NCBI RefSeq assembly: GCF_022179065.1
Contig: NZ_BPQD01000006.1
Span: 1 to 64,000, forward strand
Origin: Methylobacterium adhaesivum
GTDB lineage: Bacteria; Pseudomonadota; Alphaproteobacteria; Rhizobiales; Beijerinckiaceae
Length of the DNA: 64,000 nt
Direction of reading: 5' to 3'
Part shown: positions 8,563 to 16,879 of the stretch, piece by piece
How the letters are laid out: every line of letters begins with the position of its first letter
Numbering within the stretch: position 1 is the first letter of the stretch
The notes under the pieces: generated by a model
The model's database searches: none
What the model was told of the DNA's origin: nothing
Seen by the model: only the letters and a program-made list of their open reading frames with translations
Translations under genes and position numbers: made by a program

Positions 8563-10632
8563 ATGCCCGTGAACGCCTCTTCGGGCCTGGGGTGCCCGCC
8601 GGACGCCGTCCCCGCCATCGCGTGCGACGGGGAGAGTGCGCCGGGTCTGGCGCGGATCACGGCCCTGGCCGCCGCGTGTCTCGGGATGCCGATGGCCTGG
8701 CTCGCTCTCGGCACCGGGCGGACCCGCGTGGTGCGGGCCGTCCATGGGTTCGCGGGCGGGGAGCCGGGCGACGCGGCCGGCGGCTTTCGCGCCTGCGTCC
8801 CCCTCATCGGCGCCGGGGAGCGCCGGCTCGGCGAACTGTGGATCGGCGACCGGCGGGCGCGCGGGGACCTCGACCCGTCGCTGGGCGCCCGCCTCGAAGA
8901 CTTCGCGCGCCTCGCCGCCGAACGTCTCGATCACGCCGAGCGGTCGCGGGTGGACACACTGCTGCGCGGCTTCGCGGAAGCCGCGGTCTATGCCCTCATG
9001 ACGGTGGAGACCGGCGGCACCATCACCTTCGCCAACACCGCCGCCGAAGCCCTGTTCGGCTACGCGCCGGGGACGATGATCGGGCAGGATGTCGGGATCG
9101 TGGTTCCGGCCAGCGCCCGGGCGGCCTACGCCAAGCGCCTCGCCCGGTTCGCCGCCGGCCAGCCCTCGATTCTCGCGGGGCGCGTCTTCCAACTCACCGC
9201 CCGTCACCGCGACGGGTCGGCCGTGCCCCTCGAAATGTCCCTGTCCCTCTGGAGCACGAACGGAACGGTCGAGCTCGGCCTGACGATGCGCGACATCAGC
9301 GAATGGCACGCCCGCGACGCACAACTCGTCCGGATGGCCCATCACGACAACCTCACCGGCCTCCTCAACCGGGCGCGCTTCAACGATCGCCTCCGGGCGG
9401 CCCTCACGGAGGCGCCCGCGACGGTGATGCTGCTCGACCTCGACGGCTTCAAGGAAGTCAACGACAGCCTCGGCCATGCCACCGGCGACGCCCTGCTCCA
9501 GTCCGTGGCCGTACGCCTGCCCACCTGCGTCGCGCCGGACATGACCGTGGCGCGGCTGGGCGGCGACGAGTTCGCGATTCTGCTTCCCGCCTGCGGCGAT
9601 CCGATCCGGGCCGCCGCCACGGCAACGGGGATCCTCGACGCCTTCCAGGCGACGTTCCATGTCTGCGGGCACACCTTCCATGTCGGCCTCAGCGTCGGCA
9701 TCGCCGTCGGTCGCTTTCCCGAAAGCGACGCGGAGACGCTGATCGCGGACGCGGATCTCGCCCTGTATCAGGCCAAGCGCGACGGGCGGCGCTGCTGCCG
9801 CCTGTTCGAACCCGCCATGCGCAGCGCGGTGCTCGCCCGCCGGACCCTGCACGACGAACTCAGCCACGCCCTGGAGGCGGGGGAATTCGTGCTGCACTAC
9901 CAGCCCCAGGTCGCCTTCGCCACGGGGCAGGTGGTGGGGGCCGAGGCTCTCCTGCGCTGGCGCCACCCCGCGCGCGGGCTGCTGCTGCCGGGCGCGTTCC
10001 TCTGCTCCCTCGAGGCCCATCCCATGGCCGCCGCCATCGGCCGCTGGATCATCGAGGAAGCGTGCCGGCAGGCGGCGCAGTGGCGGGCCGCGGGGCTCCC
10101 GCCGATCCGGGTCGCCGTCAATCTCTTCGCCGCCCAGCTGCAGTCCGGAACCCTGGCGCAGGACGTGACGCGCTCCCTCGCCCGTTACCGGCTGCCGACA
10201 TCCGCCCTCGAACTCGAGGTCACCGAGCGCATCGCCCTCCAGGCCGAGGACGCGATCCTCGAACCGATCCGCGCCCTGCATGCCGAGGGCGTCGCGGTGG
10301 CGTTCGACGATTTCGGCACGGGCTACGCCTCGCTCTCCTCCCTCAAACGGTTCCCCCTCACCCGCCTCAAGATCGACCGCAGCTTCGTGCGCGACGTCCT
10401 CACCGACCGGCACGACGCCGAGATCATCCGCGCCATCCTGCTCATGGCCCAGAGTTTCGGCCTGGAGGTCATCGCCGAGGGGATCGAGGGCGCCGACCAG
10501 GAAACCGTGCTGCGGACCATGGGTTGTCACGAGGGCCAGGGCTACCTTTACGGCAGGGCCGTGCCGCCCGCCGCCCTGGCGGCCCTGATCCGGGCCCGCA
10601 CGGCTCCGGAGGCGCGCGCCATCGTGGCGTGA
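8563..10632 (+). CDS. PAS-GGDEF-EAL cyclic-di-GMP signalling protein
   Basis: This 689-residue cytoplasmic protein has a GAF-like N-terminal region (about 1-130), a PAS domain (about 140-255, starting at TGGTITFANTAAEALFGYAP), a GGDEF domain (about 270-425) and an EAL domain (about 440-680). GGDEF is intact (ARLGGDEFAILLP), with no RxxD inhibitory site five residues before it. EAL keeps EALLRW, FDDFGTGYASL, LKIDRSFV and QGYLYGR, so both cyclase and phosphodiesterase activity are possible. No membrane segment is seen, which suggests a soluble ligand- or redox-sensing enzyme. A MAPEG gene follows 33 bp downstream. Confidence 0.93.
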   Translation: MPVNASSGLGCPPDAVPAIACDGESAPGLARITALAAACLGMPMAWLALGTGRTRVVRAVHGFAGGEPGDAAGGFRACVPLIGAGERRLGELWIGDRRARGDLDPSLGARLEDFARLAAERLDHAERSRVDTLLRGFAEAAVYALMTVETGGTITFANTAAEALFGYAPGTMIGQDVGIVVPASARAAYAKRLARFAAGQPSILAGRVFQLTARHRDGSAVPLEMSLSLWSTNGTVELGLTMRDISEWHARDAQLVRMAHHDNLTGLLNRARFNDRLRAALTEAPATVMLLDLDGFKEVNDSLGHATGDALLQSVAVRLPTCVAPDMTVARLGGDEFAILLPACGDPIRAAATATGILDAFQATFHVCGHTFHVGLSVGIAVGRFPESDAETLIADADLALYQAKRDGRRCCRLFEPAMRSAVLARRTLHDELSHALEAGEFVLHYQPQVAFATGQVVGAEALLRWRHPARGLLLPGAFLCSLEAHPMAAAIGRWIIEEACRQAAQWRAAGLPPIRVAVNLFAAQLQSGTLAQDVTRSLARYRLPTSALELEVTERIALQAEDAILEPIRALHAEGVAVAFDDFGTGYASLSSLKRFPLTRLKIDRSFVRDVLTDRHDAEIIRAILLMAQSFGLEVIAEGIEGADQETVLRTMGCHEGQGYLYGRAVPPAALAALIRARTAPEARAIVA

Positions 10633-10665
10633 GGCCCGCCGGGTCGTCCGGCGCGAGGAGCCAAC

Positions 10666-11208
10666 ATGCCGGGGGATGACGCCTTTCGCCAAGCGCAACG
10701 CCGTGTCGCCCTCGCCATGGCCCTCGGACTGACCGTCACCATGGGTTGGCTCGCCCTCGCGGTGGCCCTGGATGCCGGGCACCCGGCCCAGCCCCTCGCC
10801 GAGCGCCTGCAGGCCGCCCTGCGCGCCGATCTCTTCGTCGTGGGTTGGCTCGCGGCCGCGATCGCCGACGTGGCCCGCCGGCGGTTCTTCTCGCGCGACG
10901 ACATCGCCGGCAGCGCCGCGGGAGCGGCCTCTCGAGCCGTGCGGGAGGCCGCGGCCATCCTGCAGAACACGGCGGAGCAGGTGGTTCTTGCCGTGCCCGT
11001 CCACCTCGCGCTGGCCACGGTCATGGCCCGGCCTACGGTGGCCCTCGCCGCGCTGGCCGCCCTGTTCGGCGCAGGGCGCGCCCTGTTCTGGCTCGGATAC
11101 CGACGCGGCCCCGGCGGGCGGGCCCTCGGCTTCGCCCTGACCTTCTACCCGACGGTCGCGGCCCTCGGCCTCGCGGCGGCGATGCTGGTGCTGGGACGGG
11201 ACGCCTGA
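10666..11208 (+). CDS. MAPEG family membrane protein
   Basis: This 180-residue protein has about four membrane segments. Its segment AAAILQNTAEQVVLAV is typical of the MAPEG family (membrane-associated proteins in eicosanoid and glutathione metabolism). RALFWLGYRRG after the third helix also fits. Bacterial members are mostly uncharacterised glutathione-transferase-like proteins. It may be co-transcribed with the upstream GGDEF-EAL gene. Confidence 0.75.
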   Translation: MPGDDAFRQAQRRVALAMALGLTVTMGWLALAVALDAGHPAQPLAERLQAALRADLFVVGWLAAAIADVARRRFFSRDDIAGSAAGAASRAVREAAAILQNTAEQVVLAVPVHLALATVMARPTVALAALAALFGAGRALFWLGYRRGPGGRALGFALTFYPTVAALGLAAAMLVLGRDA

Positions 11209-11218
11209 GGCTCGGCTC

Positions 11219-11545
11219 TCACAGCGGCCGGGGGCCGCCGGCGAGGAGCCAACCCTTCGCCCGCTGGATGAGGGCGGGGCGGGCGCGGGCCACGTCCTCG
11301 TCGTCGACGAGGGGCGAGGTGGCGAGGGAGGCGAGATAGGCCGCCTCGCTGGTCTTGCACGCGCGCAGGGACGCCTCCACGGCGTCGGTGCGGGACGTGA
11401 CGGCCGCCTTGACGGTGAAGCTGCGCTGCAGGCACCCCCGCCAGGCGGCATGGAGGTCGGCGGTCTCACCGGCCCGGGCGAGGCCGGACAGGCCGAACGG
11501 GAGCGCGAGGAGGAGCGCGCACACGGCGCCGGCACGGGTCGTCAT
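11219..11545 (-). CDS. Secreted protein of unknown function
   Basis: This 108-residue protein starts with a clear signal peptide (MTTRAGAVCALLLALPFGLSG, split here before LARAG-ET). A short alpha-helical mature part follows, with two cysteines (WRGCLQRSF and LRACKTS) that could form a disulfide. I recognise no family. It is convergent with the MAPEG gene, and a TTAA-N7-TTAA box lies 42 bp upstream of its start. Confidence 0.6.
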   Translation of the reverse strand: MTTRAGAVCALLLALPFGLSGLARAGETADLHAAWRGCLQRSFTVKAAVTSRTDAVEASLRACKTSEAAYLASLATSPLVDDEDVARARPALIQRAKGWLLAGGPRPL

Positions 11546-11586
11546 CTGAGAGGTTCCCCTATGGGGAGACCTTCGCCCGAAGGTGT

Positions 11587-11601
11587 TTAACCAGCCCTTA
11601 A
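11587..11601. promoter_or_regulatory. CtrA-type binding box candidate
   Basis: The sequence TTAA-CCAGCCC-TTAA matches the alphaproteobacterial CtrA consensus TTAA-N7-TTAA. It lies 42-56 bp upstream of the secreted protein gene (start 11545, minus strand), a sensible promoter position. A 15-bp match in GC-rich DNA is unlikely by chance but not conclusive. Confidence 0.45.
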
Positions 11602-11731
11602 GCGAACCGGTCGTTCCGCCGTCCCATTTCAGGATATCGCACCCGGGGCGTCGCGGTTGCCATTCGGATCGGCCCGCGCCAAGGATGCGCTGCCGAGGCC
11701 ACGTCCTCCCCCCGCGCGCGGGGTTTCAAGT

Positions 11732-11766
11732 CCGGGACGGCCCGGCCGTACCGGGTTCTCGCCCGG
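11732..11766 (+). promoter_or_regulatory. Hairpin pair with a guanidine-II-like ACGG loop upstream of the SMR gene
   Basis: The hairpin CCGGG-ACGG-CCCGG (11732-11745) has the ACGR loop flanked by G and C that defines each half of the mini-ykkC (guanidine-II) riboswitch. A second hairpin, CCGGG-TTCTCG-CCCGG (11751-11766), follows after 5 nt but lacks the ACGR loop. The pair lies 56 bp before a SugE/Gdx-type gene, where such riboswitches are expected. With only one matching loop the call is tentative. Confidence 0.25.
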
Positions 11767-11822
11767 GGCTCGACGCCGCATCGGCGCGACCGTCCGCGAG
11801 GCCCCGCAAGCGGAGTGGCCCC

Positions 11823-12143
11823 ATGGCCTGGATCTATCTCGTCACCGCCGGACTCCTCGAAGTCGTCTGGTCCTACGCGATGAAGCAGTCCCACGGCTTC
11901 TCGCGGCCGTGGCCGACGGCGATCATGGCCGTGACCATGGCGGGCAGCGTCGGGCTCCTCGCCCTGTCCATGCGGACGTTGCCGCTGGGCACCGCCTATA
12001 CGATCTGGACCGGCATCGGCGCCGTCGGCGCCTTCGTCCTCGGCGTCGTGGCTCTCGGCGAGGAGGCGAGCCCCGCCCGCATCGTGGCGGCCCTGCTCAT
12101 CGTCTCCGGCCTCGTGACCATGAAGCTCGCGAGTTCGCACTGA
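11823..12143 (+). CDS. sugE: SMR family exporter, SugE/Gdx type
   Basis: This 106-residue protein has four membrane helices, the size of small multidrug resistance transporters. The essential glutamate sits in helix 1 (LLEVVWSYAMKQSHGF). The helix 3 signature TAYTIWTGIGAVGAF and the WSYAMK segment place it with SugE/Gdx, guanidinium or quaternary ammonium antiporters, rather than EmrE. It is a single gene, so it would act as a dual-topology homodimer. The ATG at 11823 is chosen over the longer open frame because helix 1 begins there. Confidence 0.9.
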   Translation: MAWIYLVTAGLLEVVWSYAMKQSHGFSRPWPTAIMAVTMAGSVGLLALSMRTLPLGTAYTIWTGIGAVGAFVLGVVALGEEASPARIVAALLIVSGLVTMKLASSH

Positions 12144-12178
12144 GACCAAACCGCGGTGCGGCGATCGTCCGCCGCGGC

Positions 12179-12829
12179 TCAGCGGTTGGCGGTGGTGACC
12201 GGCGAGGTGACGCGGCCGAGCGACACCCAGGCCTGAACGTCCTGGCTCTCGCGCTTGATGAAGGTATAGCCGGTCTGGCGCCAGCCGTGGACGGTGTTGG
12301 TCTTGTTGTCGAGGATGAAGTCGCCCCGGTCGGTGATGAGGGTGAGCACCGCGTGGCCCTCGCCCTTCTCGTCGATGACCACGGTCATCCGCATGGCCCG
12401 GCGCGGCAGGCCGGCCTCGGCCAGGAGCTTGCGCTTGAGGAGCTGGAAATCCTCGCAATCGCCCGAGCCGTCCTCGGCCAGATCCCAGCGGTCGGCGAGA
12501 TGGAGGTGGTCCATGTCGGTGACGGCCCGCACCGACCGGTTCACCCGGTGGTTCACCGCCAGGATGGTGTTCCAGGTGGCGGGATTGAGCGTGATCGTGG
12601 CGGGCTCCGTGCGGTCGACGGCGCACTCGGCCGTGTAACGCTCGCAGAACGTCACCCAGGCGGCGATGGGCCGAGCGGCGGAGCCGCTGGGCAACGTACT
12701 TGGGCTCGCAGGCAGGGAGGCGAAGGTCTGGGCCTGGGCCGCGACCGGCAGGGCCAGGGCGCCGAGCAGGCCGGCCATGCGCCCGAAGCGCCGGGCCGTC
12801 GTCGAAAACGTCGAGCGTGTGATCCGCAT
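12179..12829 (-). CDS. Transglutaminase-like cysteine peptidase (BTLCP, DUF920)
   Basis: This 216-residue exported protein has a signal peptide ending near residue 34 (LPVAAQAQ). The BTLCP catalytic triad is visible as C125 (GSGDCEDFQLL), H159 (GEGHAVLT) and D174 (FILDN). BTLCPs in proteobacteria are periplasmic peptidases; one group (LapG) cleaves surface adhesins under c-di-GMP control. No LapD or adhesin gene is adjacent, so that role is not shown here, although two c-di-GMP enzymes lie nearby. Two CtrA-like boxes lie upstream. Confidence 0.9.
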   Translation of the reverse strand: MRITRSTFSTTARRFGRMAGLLGALALPVAAQAQTFASLPASPSTLPSGSAARPIAAWVTFCERYTAECAVDRTEPATITLNPATWNTILAVNHRVNRSVRAVTDMDHLHLADRWDLAEDGSGDCEDFQLLKRKLLAEAGLPRRAMRMTVVIDEKGEGHAVLTLITDRGDFILDNKTNTVHGWRQTGYTFIKRESQDVQAWVSLGRVTSPVTTANR

Positions 12830-12845
12830 GGCCCGGTCCGTCCCG

Positions 12846-12861
12846 TTAATCTTTCGTTAAC
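12846..12861. promoter_or_regulatory. CtrA-type binding box 1 upstream of BTLCP
   Basis: TTAA-TCTTTCG-TTAAC is a full match to TTAA-N7-TTAAC. It lies 17-32 bp upstream of the BTLCP start codon, inside the probable promoter or leader. Confidence 0.55.
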
Positions 12862-12900
12862 GAAACGTCTCACGGCCGCCGGAGTGCGGCAATCGCCGGG

Positions 12901-12916
12901 TTAATAAAAGGTTAAC
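12901..12916. promoter_or_regulatory. CtrA-type binding box 2 upstream of BTLCP
   Basis: TTAA-TAAAAGG-TTAAC is a second full consensus match, starting 55 bp from the first box. The two sites together make CtrA control of this promoter considerably more likely. Confidence 0.55.
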
Positions 12917-13047
12917 GGTGTGGATAGCGCCTGGGACATCGGTCGCCGGGCCGGCTTCGCATCCAGGCGCGACGGACAAGCCGCACAGGGGGCGGAGCCG
13001 TCGCATGAGTTCGATCAATCACGTCGCATCGTATCAGCGCGCCGGTC

Positions 13048-13076
13048 TCCCTCTCCTGTCAGGAGAGGGGACGCGC
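13048..13076. repeat. CTCTCC palindromic repeat, half element C
   Basis: CCCTCTCCTGTCAGGAGAGGGG followed by ACGCGCG is one arm of the family seen at 1, 3264 and 18622. It lies 3' of the DUF3775 gene and may serve as its terminator hairpin. Confidence 0.6.
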
Positions 13077-13122
13077 GTCTCACCGCATCACCGCCTCACA
13101 GAACGGATCAGGCGGAAAAGGA

Positions 13123-13521
13123 TCAGGCCTGGGGCAGGTCCGGGGTGATGCCGAGATTGGCCATGCCCTCCGCGAGGAGGTCGGCGGCGTTGGGCGTGCC
13201 GAGGAGTTCGCGGGCCGCGCCCTCGCCGACGGATTCGCGCTCGCGGGCGAAGCGCACGGCGTCCTTCCACTCCTCGGCCTCCATGTCGCCGCGCCCGACA
13301 TAGACGAGGGCCAGGAGGTCGGCGCGCTCGTCGTCGTTGAGCGCCCCGATCATCGCCCGGACCTCCTCCTCCGTGGCGTCGTCGGTGCCGGAGGTGAGGA
13401 TGTCCGTGGCGCCGTCGTCGATGGCGTTCGAGCCGGAATCCGGGTCCGTCGGCCCTTCCTTCACCTCGACGGCGCGCAGGCGCAGGATGATCTCGGTGAC
13501 GGTGTCGACGGCAATGTCCAT
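13123..13521 (-). CDS. DUF3775 family protein
   Basis: This 132-residue acidic soluble protein resembles the DUF3775 family: it starts MDIAVDTVTEIILRLRAVE, has a disordered acidic stretch, then a helical core with LVYVGRGDMEAEEW, and ends in LGITPDLPQA. The function is unknown. The frame is open from 13572, but the ATG at 13521 gives the family-like N-terminus. It lies 90 bp downstream of nudC on the same strand. Confidence 0.65.
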   Translation of the reverse strand: MDIAVDTVTEIILRLRAVEVKEGPTDPDSGSNAIDDGATDILTSGTDDATEEEVRAMIGALNDDERADLLALVYVGRGDMEAEEWKDAVRFARERESVGEGAARELLGTPNAADLLAEGMANLGITPDLPQA

Positions 13522-13611
13522 TGGAATGTCCCACGCGCGGCCGCCCGGAACGGCGGCCCTGAGCAGGCACAACCCGTCAGGGGCGCAAGGGTTCGGTCGC
13601 GGTTCGGTCGT

Positions 13612-14508
13612 TCAGGTCCGCCCGTCGACGAAGGCGCGCATGAGCGCATGGGCGATGGCCATGGACGGCGGCACCGTGAGGCCCTCGGGGTGGCCCCCGG
13701 CGATCATCGCCGCCACGTCGTCCCGGGTGAGCCAGCGGGCGTCGGTGAGTTCTTGCGCGTCGAGGGTGATCGCCTCGTCGAGGGCCTCGGCGATGCACCC
13801 GATCATCAGCGAGGCGGGAAACGGCCAGGGCTGCGAGGTGTGGTAGGCGACGGCGCCGATGCGCAATCCGACCTCCTCGAAGGTCTCGCGCCGCACGGCA
13901 GCCTCGATGGTCTCGCCGGGCTCGAGGAAGCCCGCGAGGCAGGAATACATCGCCTCCTTAAACCGGGGCGAGCGGCCGAGCAGGCAGCGTTCCCCCCGTT
14001 GGATCAGCATGATGACCACGGGGTCCGTGCGTGGGAAATGGTGGGTGTCGCAGGCCGCGCAATCGCGGCGGTAGCCCCCGGCGGCGGGCACGGTCGGGGT
14101 GCCGCACTGAGCGCAGAATCCGTTGCGCGCGTGCCAGGACAGGAGCGATTTCGCCGTGGCGAGGAGCCCGAGTTCGTGGGGCGCCACCCCGCCCTCGGCG
14201 GCAAGGCTGCGCAGATCGTTGGTGGCGAACCCCGGCACGGCCTCGAACGCCTCCGCCCGTTCGGGCGGCAGGGCGGTGGCGAAGACCGGGACACCGTCGA
14301 GGCGGCCGAGGAACAGGAGGATGCCCTCGGGGGCGATCCGCGCGGGGTCGAGGAGGGCCGAGCCGTCGCCGAGCACCACCCGGTCGCCGGCCATGGCCAC
14401 GAGGCGGGCGCCGGGCTCCGTCAGGGACGGTACAGGCGCGAGACTCTCGGCGGAATGGCGCACGAGGCGATTGTGGACGTAGCCAAGACCATCGCGAACA
14501 TCGGTCAT
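13612..14508 (-). CDS. nudC: NAD(+)/NADH pyrophosphatase, NudC type
   Basis: This 298-residue Nudix enzyme cleaves the pyrophosphate of NAD(H) and can remove NAD caps from RNA. The order is standard: an N-terminal domain, a zinc ribbon (CAQCGTP and CAACDTHHFPRTDP, about residues 130-160), then the Nudix box (GFLEPGETIEAAVRRE followed by TFEEVGL). The NudC-specific SQPWPFP motif follows the box. The ATG at 14508 starts 2 bp after the stop of the HIT gene, indicating translational coupling. Confidence 0.93.
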   Translation of the reverse strand: MTDVRDGLGYVHNRLVRHSAESLAPVPSLTEPGARLVAMAGDRVVLGDGSALLDPARIAPEGILLFLGRLDGVPVFATALPPERAEAFEAVPGFATNDLRSLAAEGGVAPHELGLLATAKSLLSWHARNGFCAQCGTPTVPAAGGYRRDCAACDTHHFPRTDPVVIMLIQRGERCLLGRSPRFKEAMYSCLAGFLEPGETIEAAVRRETFEEVGLRIGAVAYHTSQPWPFPASLMIGCIAEALDEAITLDAQELTDARWLTRDDVAAMIAGGHPEGLTVPPSMAIAHALMRAFVDGRT

Positions 14509-14510
14509 GG

Positions 14511-14933
14511 TCAGGCCGCCGCGAAAAGGGCGCCGATGCGCTCGACCATCTGGGCGCGGGCGTGATGCGGATAGGGCTTGGCCTCGCCCACCCCCCAGAC
14601 CGGGCGCGGCCAAGCGGGATCCGACAGGAACCGCCCGATGACGTGGACGTGGAGCTGGGGCACGACGTTGCCGAGCGCCGCGACATTGACCTTGTCGGGT
14701 TTGGCGAGCGCCAGCATCACGCCCGTGGCGATCCGCATCTCCTCCATGAGGGCCCGCGCGTCCTCGGGGACCAAGTCGGTGATCTCGCTGGCCCCGTTCC
14801 GGCGCGGCACCAGGATCAGCCAGGGAAACCGGGCGTCGTCCATGAGCAGCACGCGGCACAGGGCGAGGTCGCCCACATGCACGGTGTCGGCGGCGAGGCG
14901 CGCGTCGAGGGCGAAGTCTGCATCGGTGCTCAT
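14511..14933 (-). CDS. HIT domain protein
   Basis: This 140-residue member of the histidine triad superfamily carries the nucleotide-binding motif QLHVHVIGRF and the upstream segment FPWLILVPRR. It is presumably a nucleotidyl hydrolase or transferase. The ATG at 14933 (MSTDADF) is the family-like start; the frame extends to 15005. It forms a two-gene unit with nudC, so both probably act on dinucleotide metabolites. Confidence 0.88.
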   Translation of the reverse strand: MSTDADFALDARLAADTVHVGDLALCRVLLMDDARFPWLILVPRRNGASEITDLVPEDARALMEEMRIATGVMLALAKPDKVNVAALGNVVPQLHVHVIGRFLSDPAWPRPVWGVGEAKPYPHHARAQMVERIGALFAAA

Positions 14934-15282
14934 GGGGGAGCGATGTAGGGCGGATTTCGCGCCGATGCGAGGTGGTGGGCACGGCCGTCGAGACGGGCCC
15001 GGCAACCCTCCTCTGCCCCGGTGGGGAATCGGAAGGCCCCCACGCGCCGAGCATCATGACAATTGCGTCAATCACGCGCGTGCCATCACCGCTTTCGCGA
15101 GACAGAACCGGCACGGCGGCCGCTCAATCTCATCGCGACGGCGAACCTTGAAGGCGATCGACGAACGATTCGTTAGCCATGAAGCGATTTTGGAGCCGGG
15201 AAAAATCGACGCGGAAGGTATTCGTGAGCAGGACCAGCGGTAGACGTCGACCCGCAACAGCGACACCTGAGAGTGTTCCCGC

Positions 15283-16800
15283 ATGGTCACACCGAACTGT
15301 CTAGCGCGCCGGCTCCGCTCCGCCCGCAGCTGGATCGCCCTCGGTGTGCTGGCGCCGCTCGGCATGCTTGTCGTCTCCGGGATCATGCTCCTCGATCTCC
15401 GCCGGGATGCCTGGGACAAGGCCCGGCAGACCTCGAAGAACCTGCTGCAGGTCATCGAGCGCGACATCGAACGCAATATCGAGATCGTCGACCTCTCGCT
15501 CCGCGCCGTCCAGGACAATCTGCGTGCCCCGGGCCTTGAGCGACTCGAACCGGAGATGCGTCAGCTCGTCCTGTTCGACCGCGCCGCCTCGGCTCGAGAC
15601 CTGGGCGTCATGTTCGTCCTCGACGAGAAAGGTGAGCTCATCTTGGACGCCGCCGCCTCGCCGCCGCGCGCGGGCAATTATGCGGACCGCGACTACTTTC
15701 AGTTCCATAAAGCCAACCGCCACCTTGGCCTGCATATCGGACGGCCCATCGTCTCGCGGCTGACGGGGGAGCGTATGCTTACCTTCACGCGACGGATCGA
15801 CAAGTTCGACGGCTCCTTCGGCGGACTGGTGTTGGGTAGTCTGAAGCTCTCCTACTTCGGTCACCTGTTCGACCAGATCGGCCTCGGTAAAGAGGGCGCC
15901 ATCAACCTGTATCTGCGTGATGGCACACGCCTCACGCGCTACCCCTACCTGGAAGCCGATGTTGGCGTGAATATCGCCGGGTCCCAAACCTTCGATCGGT
16001 TCACGCACGAGGGGAGCGGCTCTTTCGTCGAAACCTCCGTCCGAGACGGCGTCAGGCGGCTCTACACCTTTGCCCGCGTCGGGGACCTGCCACTGATCCT
16101 GAACGTGGCGCTCTCGGTCGATGAGATCGAAGCCGAATGGCGGGGGAGAACCCTCATCATCGGAAGTGTCGTCCTGGTCCTGTGCGGCCTCACGGTTGTC
16201 CTTTCGTTGCTGTTCGGGCGCGAACTCCGACGCCGCGCTGCGATGCAGGCCGAACTTTCGCGGCTGTCGCTCACCGATACGCTGACGGGGCTGGCGAACC
16301 GGCGCCGATTCGAGGAGACCTTCGCGCGCGCACGGGAGGTCGCCCAGCGTACGGGGATGCCGCTGTCCCTGCTCGTCGTCGATGCCGACCACTTCAAGCG
16401 CGTCAACGACCGTTACGGCCACACGGTCGGCGATGCGGTGCTGCAGGGGCTCGCCGGCTGCTTGACGGCAAGCGTGCACCGCCCCGAGGATCTCGTGGCC
16501 CGCGTCGGCGGCGAGGAATTCGTGCTGCTGCTGCCCGATACGGGGCGCGAAGGGGCGATGCGCGTCGCCGACAAGGTCCATCGGGAAGTCGCGACGCTCG
16601 CCCCGACCGGCCTCGGCGCCGGCTCGGTCACGGTCAGCATCGGCCTTGCCACCGGCGCGTCTGCCTCGTGCGAGGATCTTTACCGCGAGGCGGACGAGGC
16701 CCTCTACGTGGCCAAGGCCCATGGGCGGAACCAGACCTGTTGCGCATCCCCGAGGGAGCCCAAGGCAACCACGTCGTTGTTGCGCCTGGTTGCGTCCTGA
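15283..16800 (+). CDS. Membrane-anchored sensor diguanylate cyclase
   Basis: This 505-residue protein has an N-terminal membrane helix (about 18-40), a periplasmic PDC/Cache-like sensor region (about 45-290, containing YADRDYFQFHK and GRPIVSRLTGE), a second helix (about 295-315) and a C-terminal GGDEF domain (about 335-485). The active site is intact (RVGGEEFVLLLP). An RPED motif five residues upstream is a proper RxxD inhibitory site, implying feedback by c-di-GMP. It would make c-di-GMP in response to an extracellular ligand. A 79-bp palindromic element begins at the base after its stop codon. Confidence 0.93.
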   Translation: MVTPNCLARRLRSARSWIALGVLAPLGMLVVSGIMLLDLRRDAWDKARQTSKNLLQVIERDIERNIEIVDLSLRAVQDNLRAPGLERLEPEMRQLVLFDRAASARDLGVMFVLDEKGELILDAAASPPRAGNYADRDYFQFHKANRHLGLHIGRPIVSRLTGERMLTFTRRIDKFDGSFGGLVLGSLKLSYFGHLFDQIGLGKEGAINLYLRDGTRLTRYPYLEADVGVNIAGSQTFDRFTHEGSGSFVETSVRDGVRRLYTFARVGDLPLILNVALSVDEIEAEWRGRTLIIGSVVLVLCGLTVVLSLLFGRELRRRAAMQAELSRLSLTDTLTGLANRRRFEETFARAREVAQRTGMPLSLLVVDADHFKRVNDRYGHTVGDAVLQGLAGCLTASVHRPEDLVARVGGEEFVLLLPDTGREGAMRVADKVHREVATLAPTGLGAGSVTVSIGLATGASASCEDLYREADEALYVAKAHGRNQTCCASPREPKATTSLLRLVAS

Positions 16801-16879
16801 GAGTGCCTCACCGAACGTCCGGCCAGGGCCGGTGCTCACCCTGAGCACGACGGCGCGGCGGGCGTTCTGTGAAAGACAC
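16801..16879. repeat. 79-bp convergent-junction palindromic element, copy 1
   Basis: This element aligns without gaps to 58770-58848 (about 60 of 79 positions by hand count). It starts GAGTGCCTCAC and ends TGTGAAAGACAC. The terminal arms (TCACCGAACGTCC against GGGCGTTCTGTGA) pair imperfectly. It lies between the diguanylate cyclase and the molybdopterin oxidoreductase genes, which converge. Confidence 0.8.

Noticed and set aside
8509-11535. 1008-codon minus-strand frame opposite the PAS-GGDEF-EAL gene
   Set aside because: It is antisense to a clearly coding gene. Its composition (Arg/Gly/Glu-rich) and lack of motifs mark it as a shadow.
11546-11822. Guanidine-III (ykkC-III) riboswitch upstream of the SMR gene
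   Set aside because: A GCCGTACC stretch is shared with that class, but the conserved CAGGACAAG segment and the pseudoknot partner are absent.
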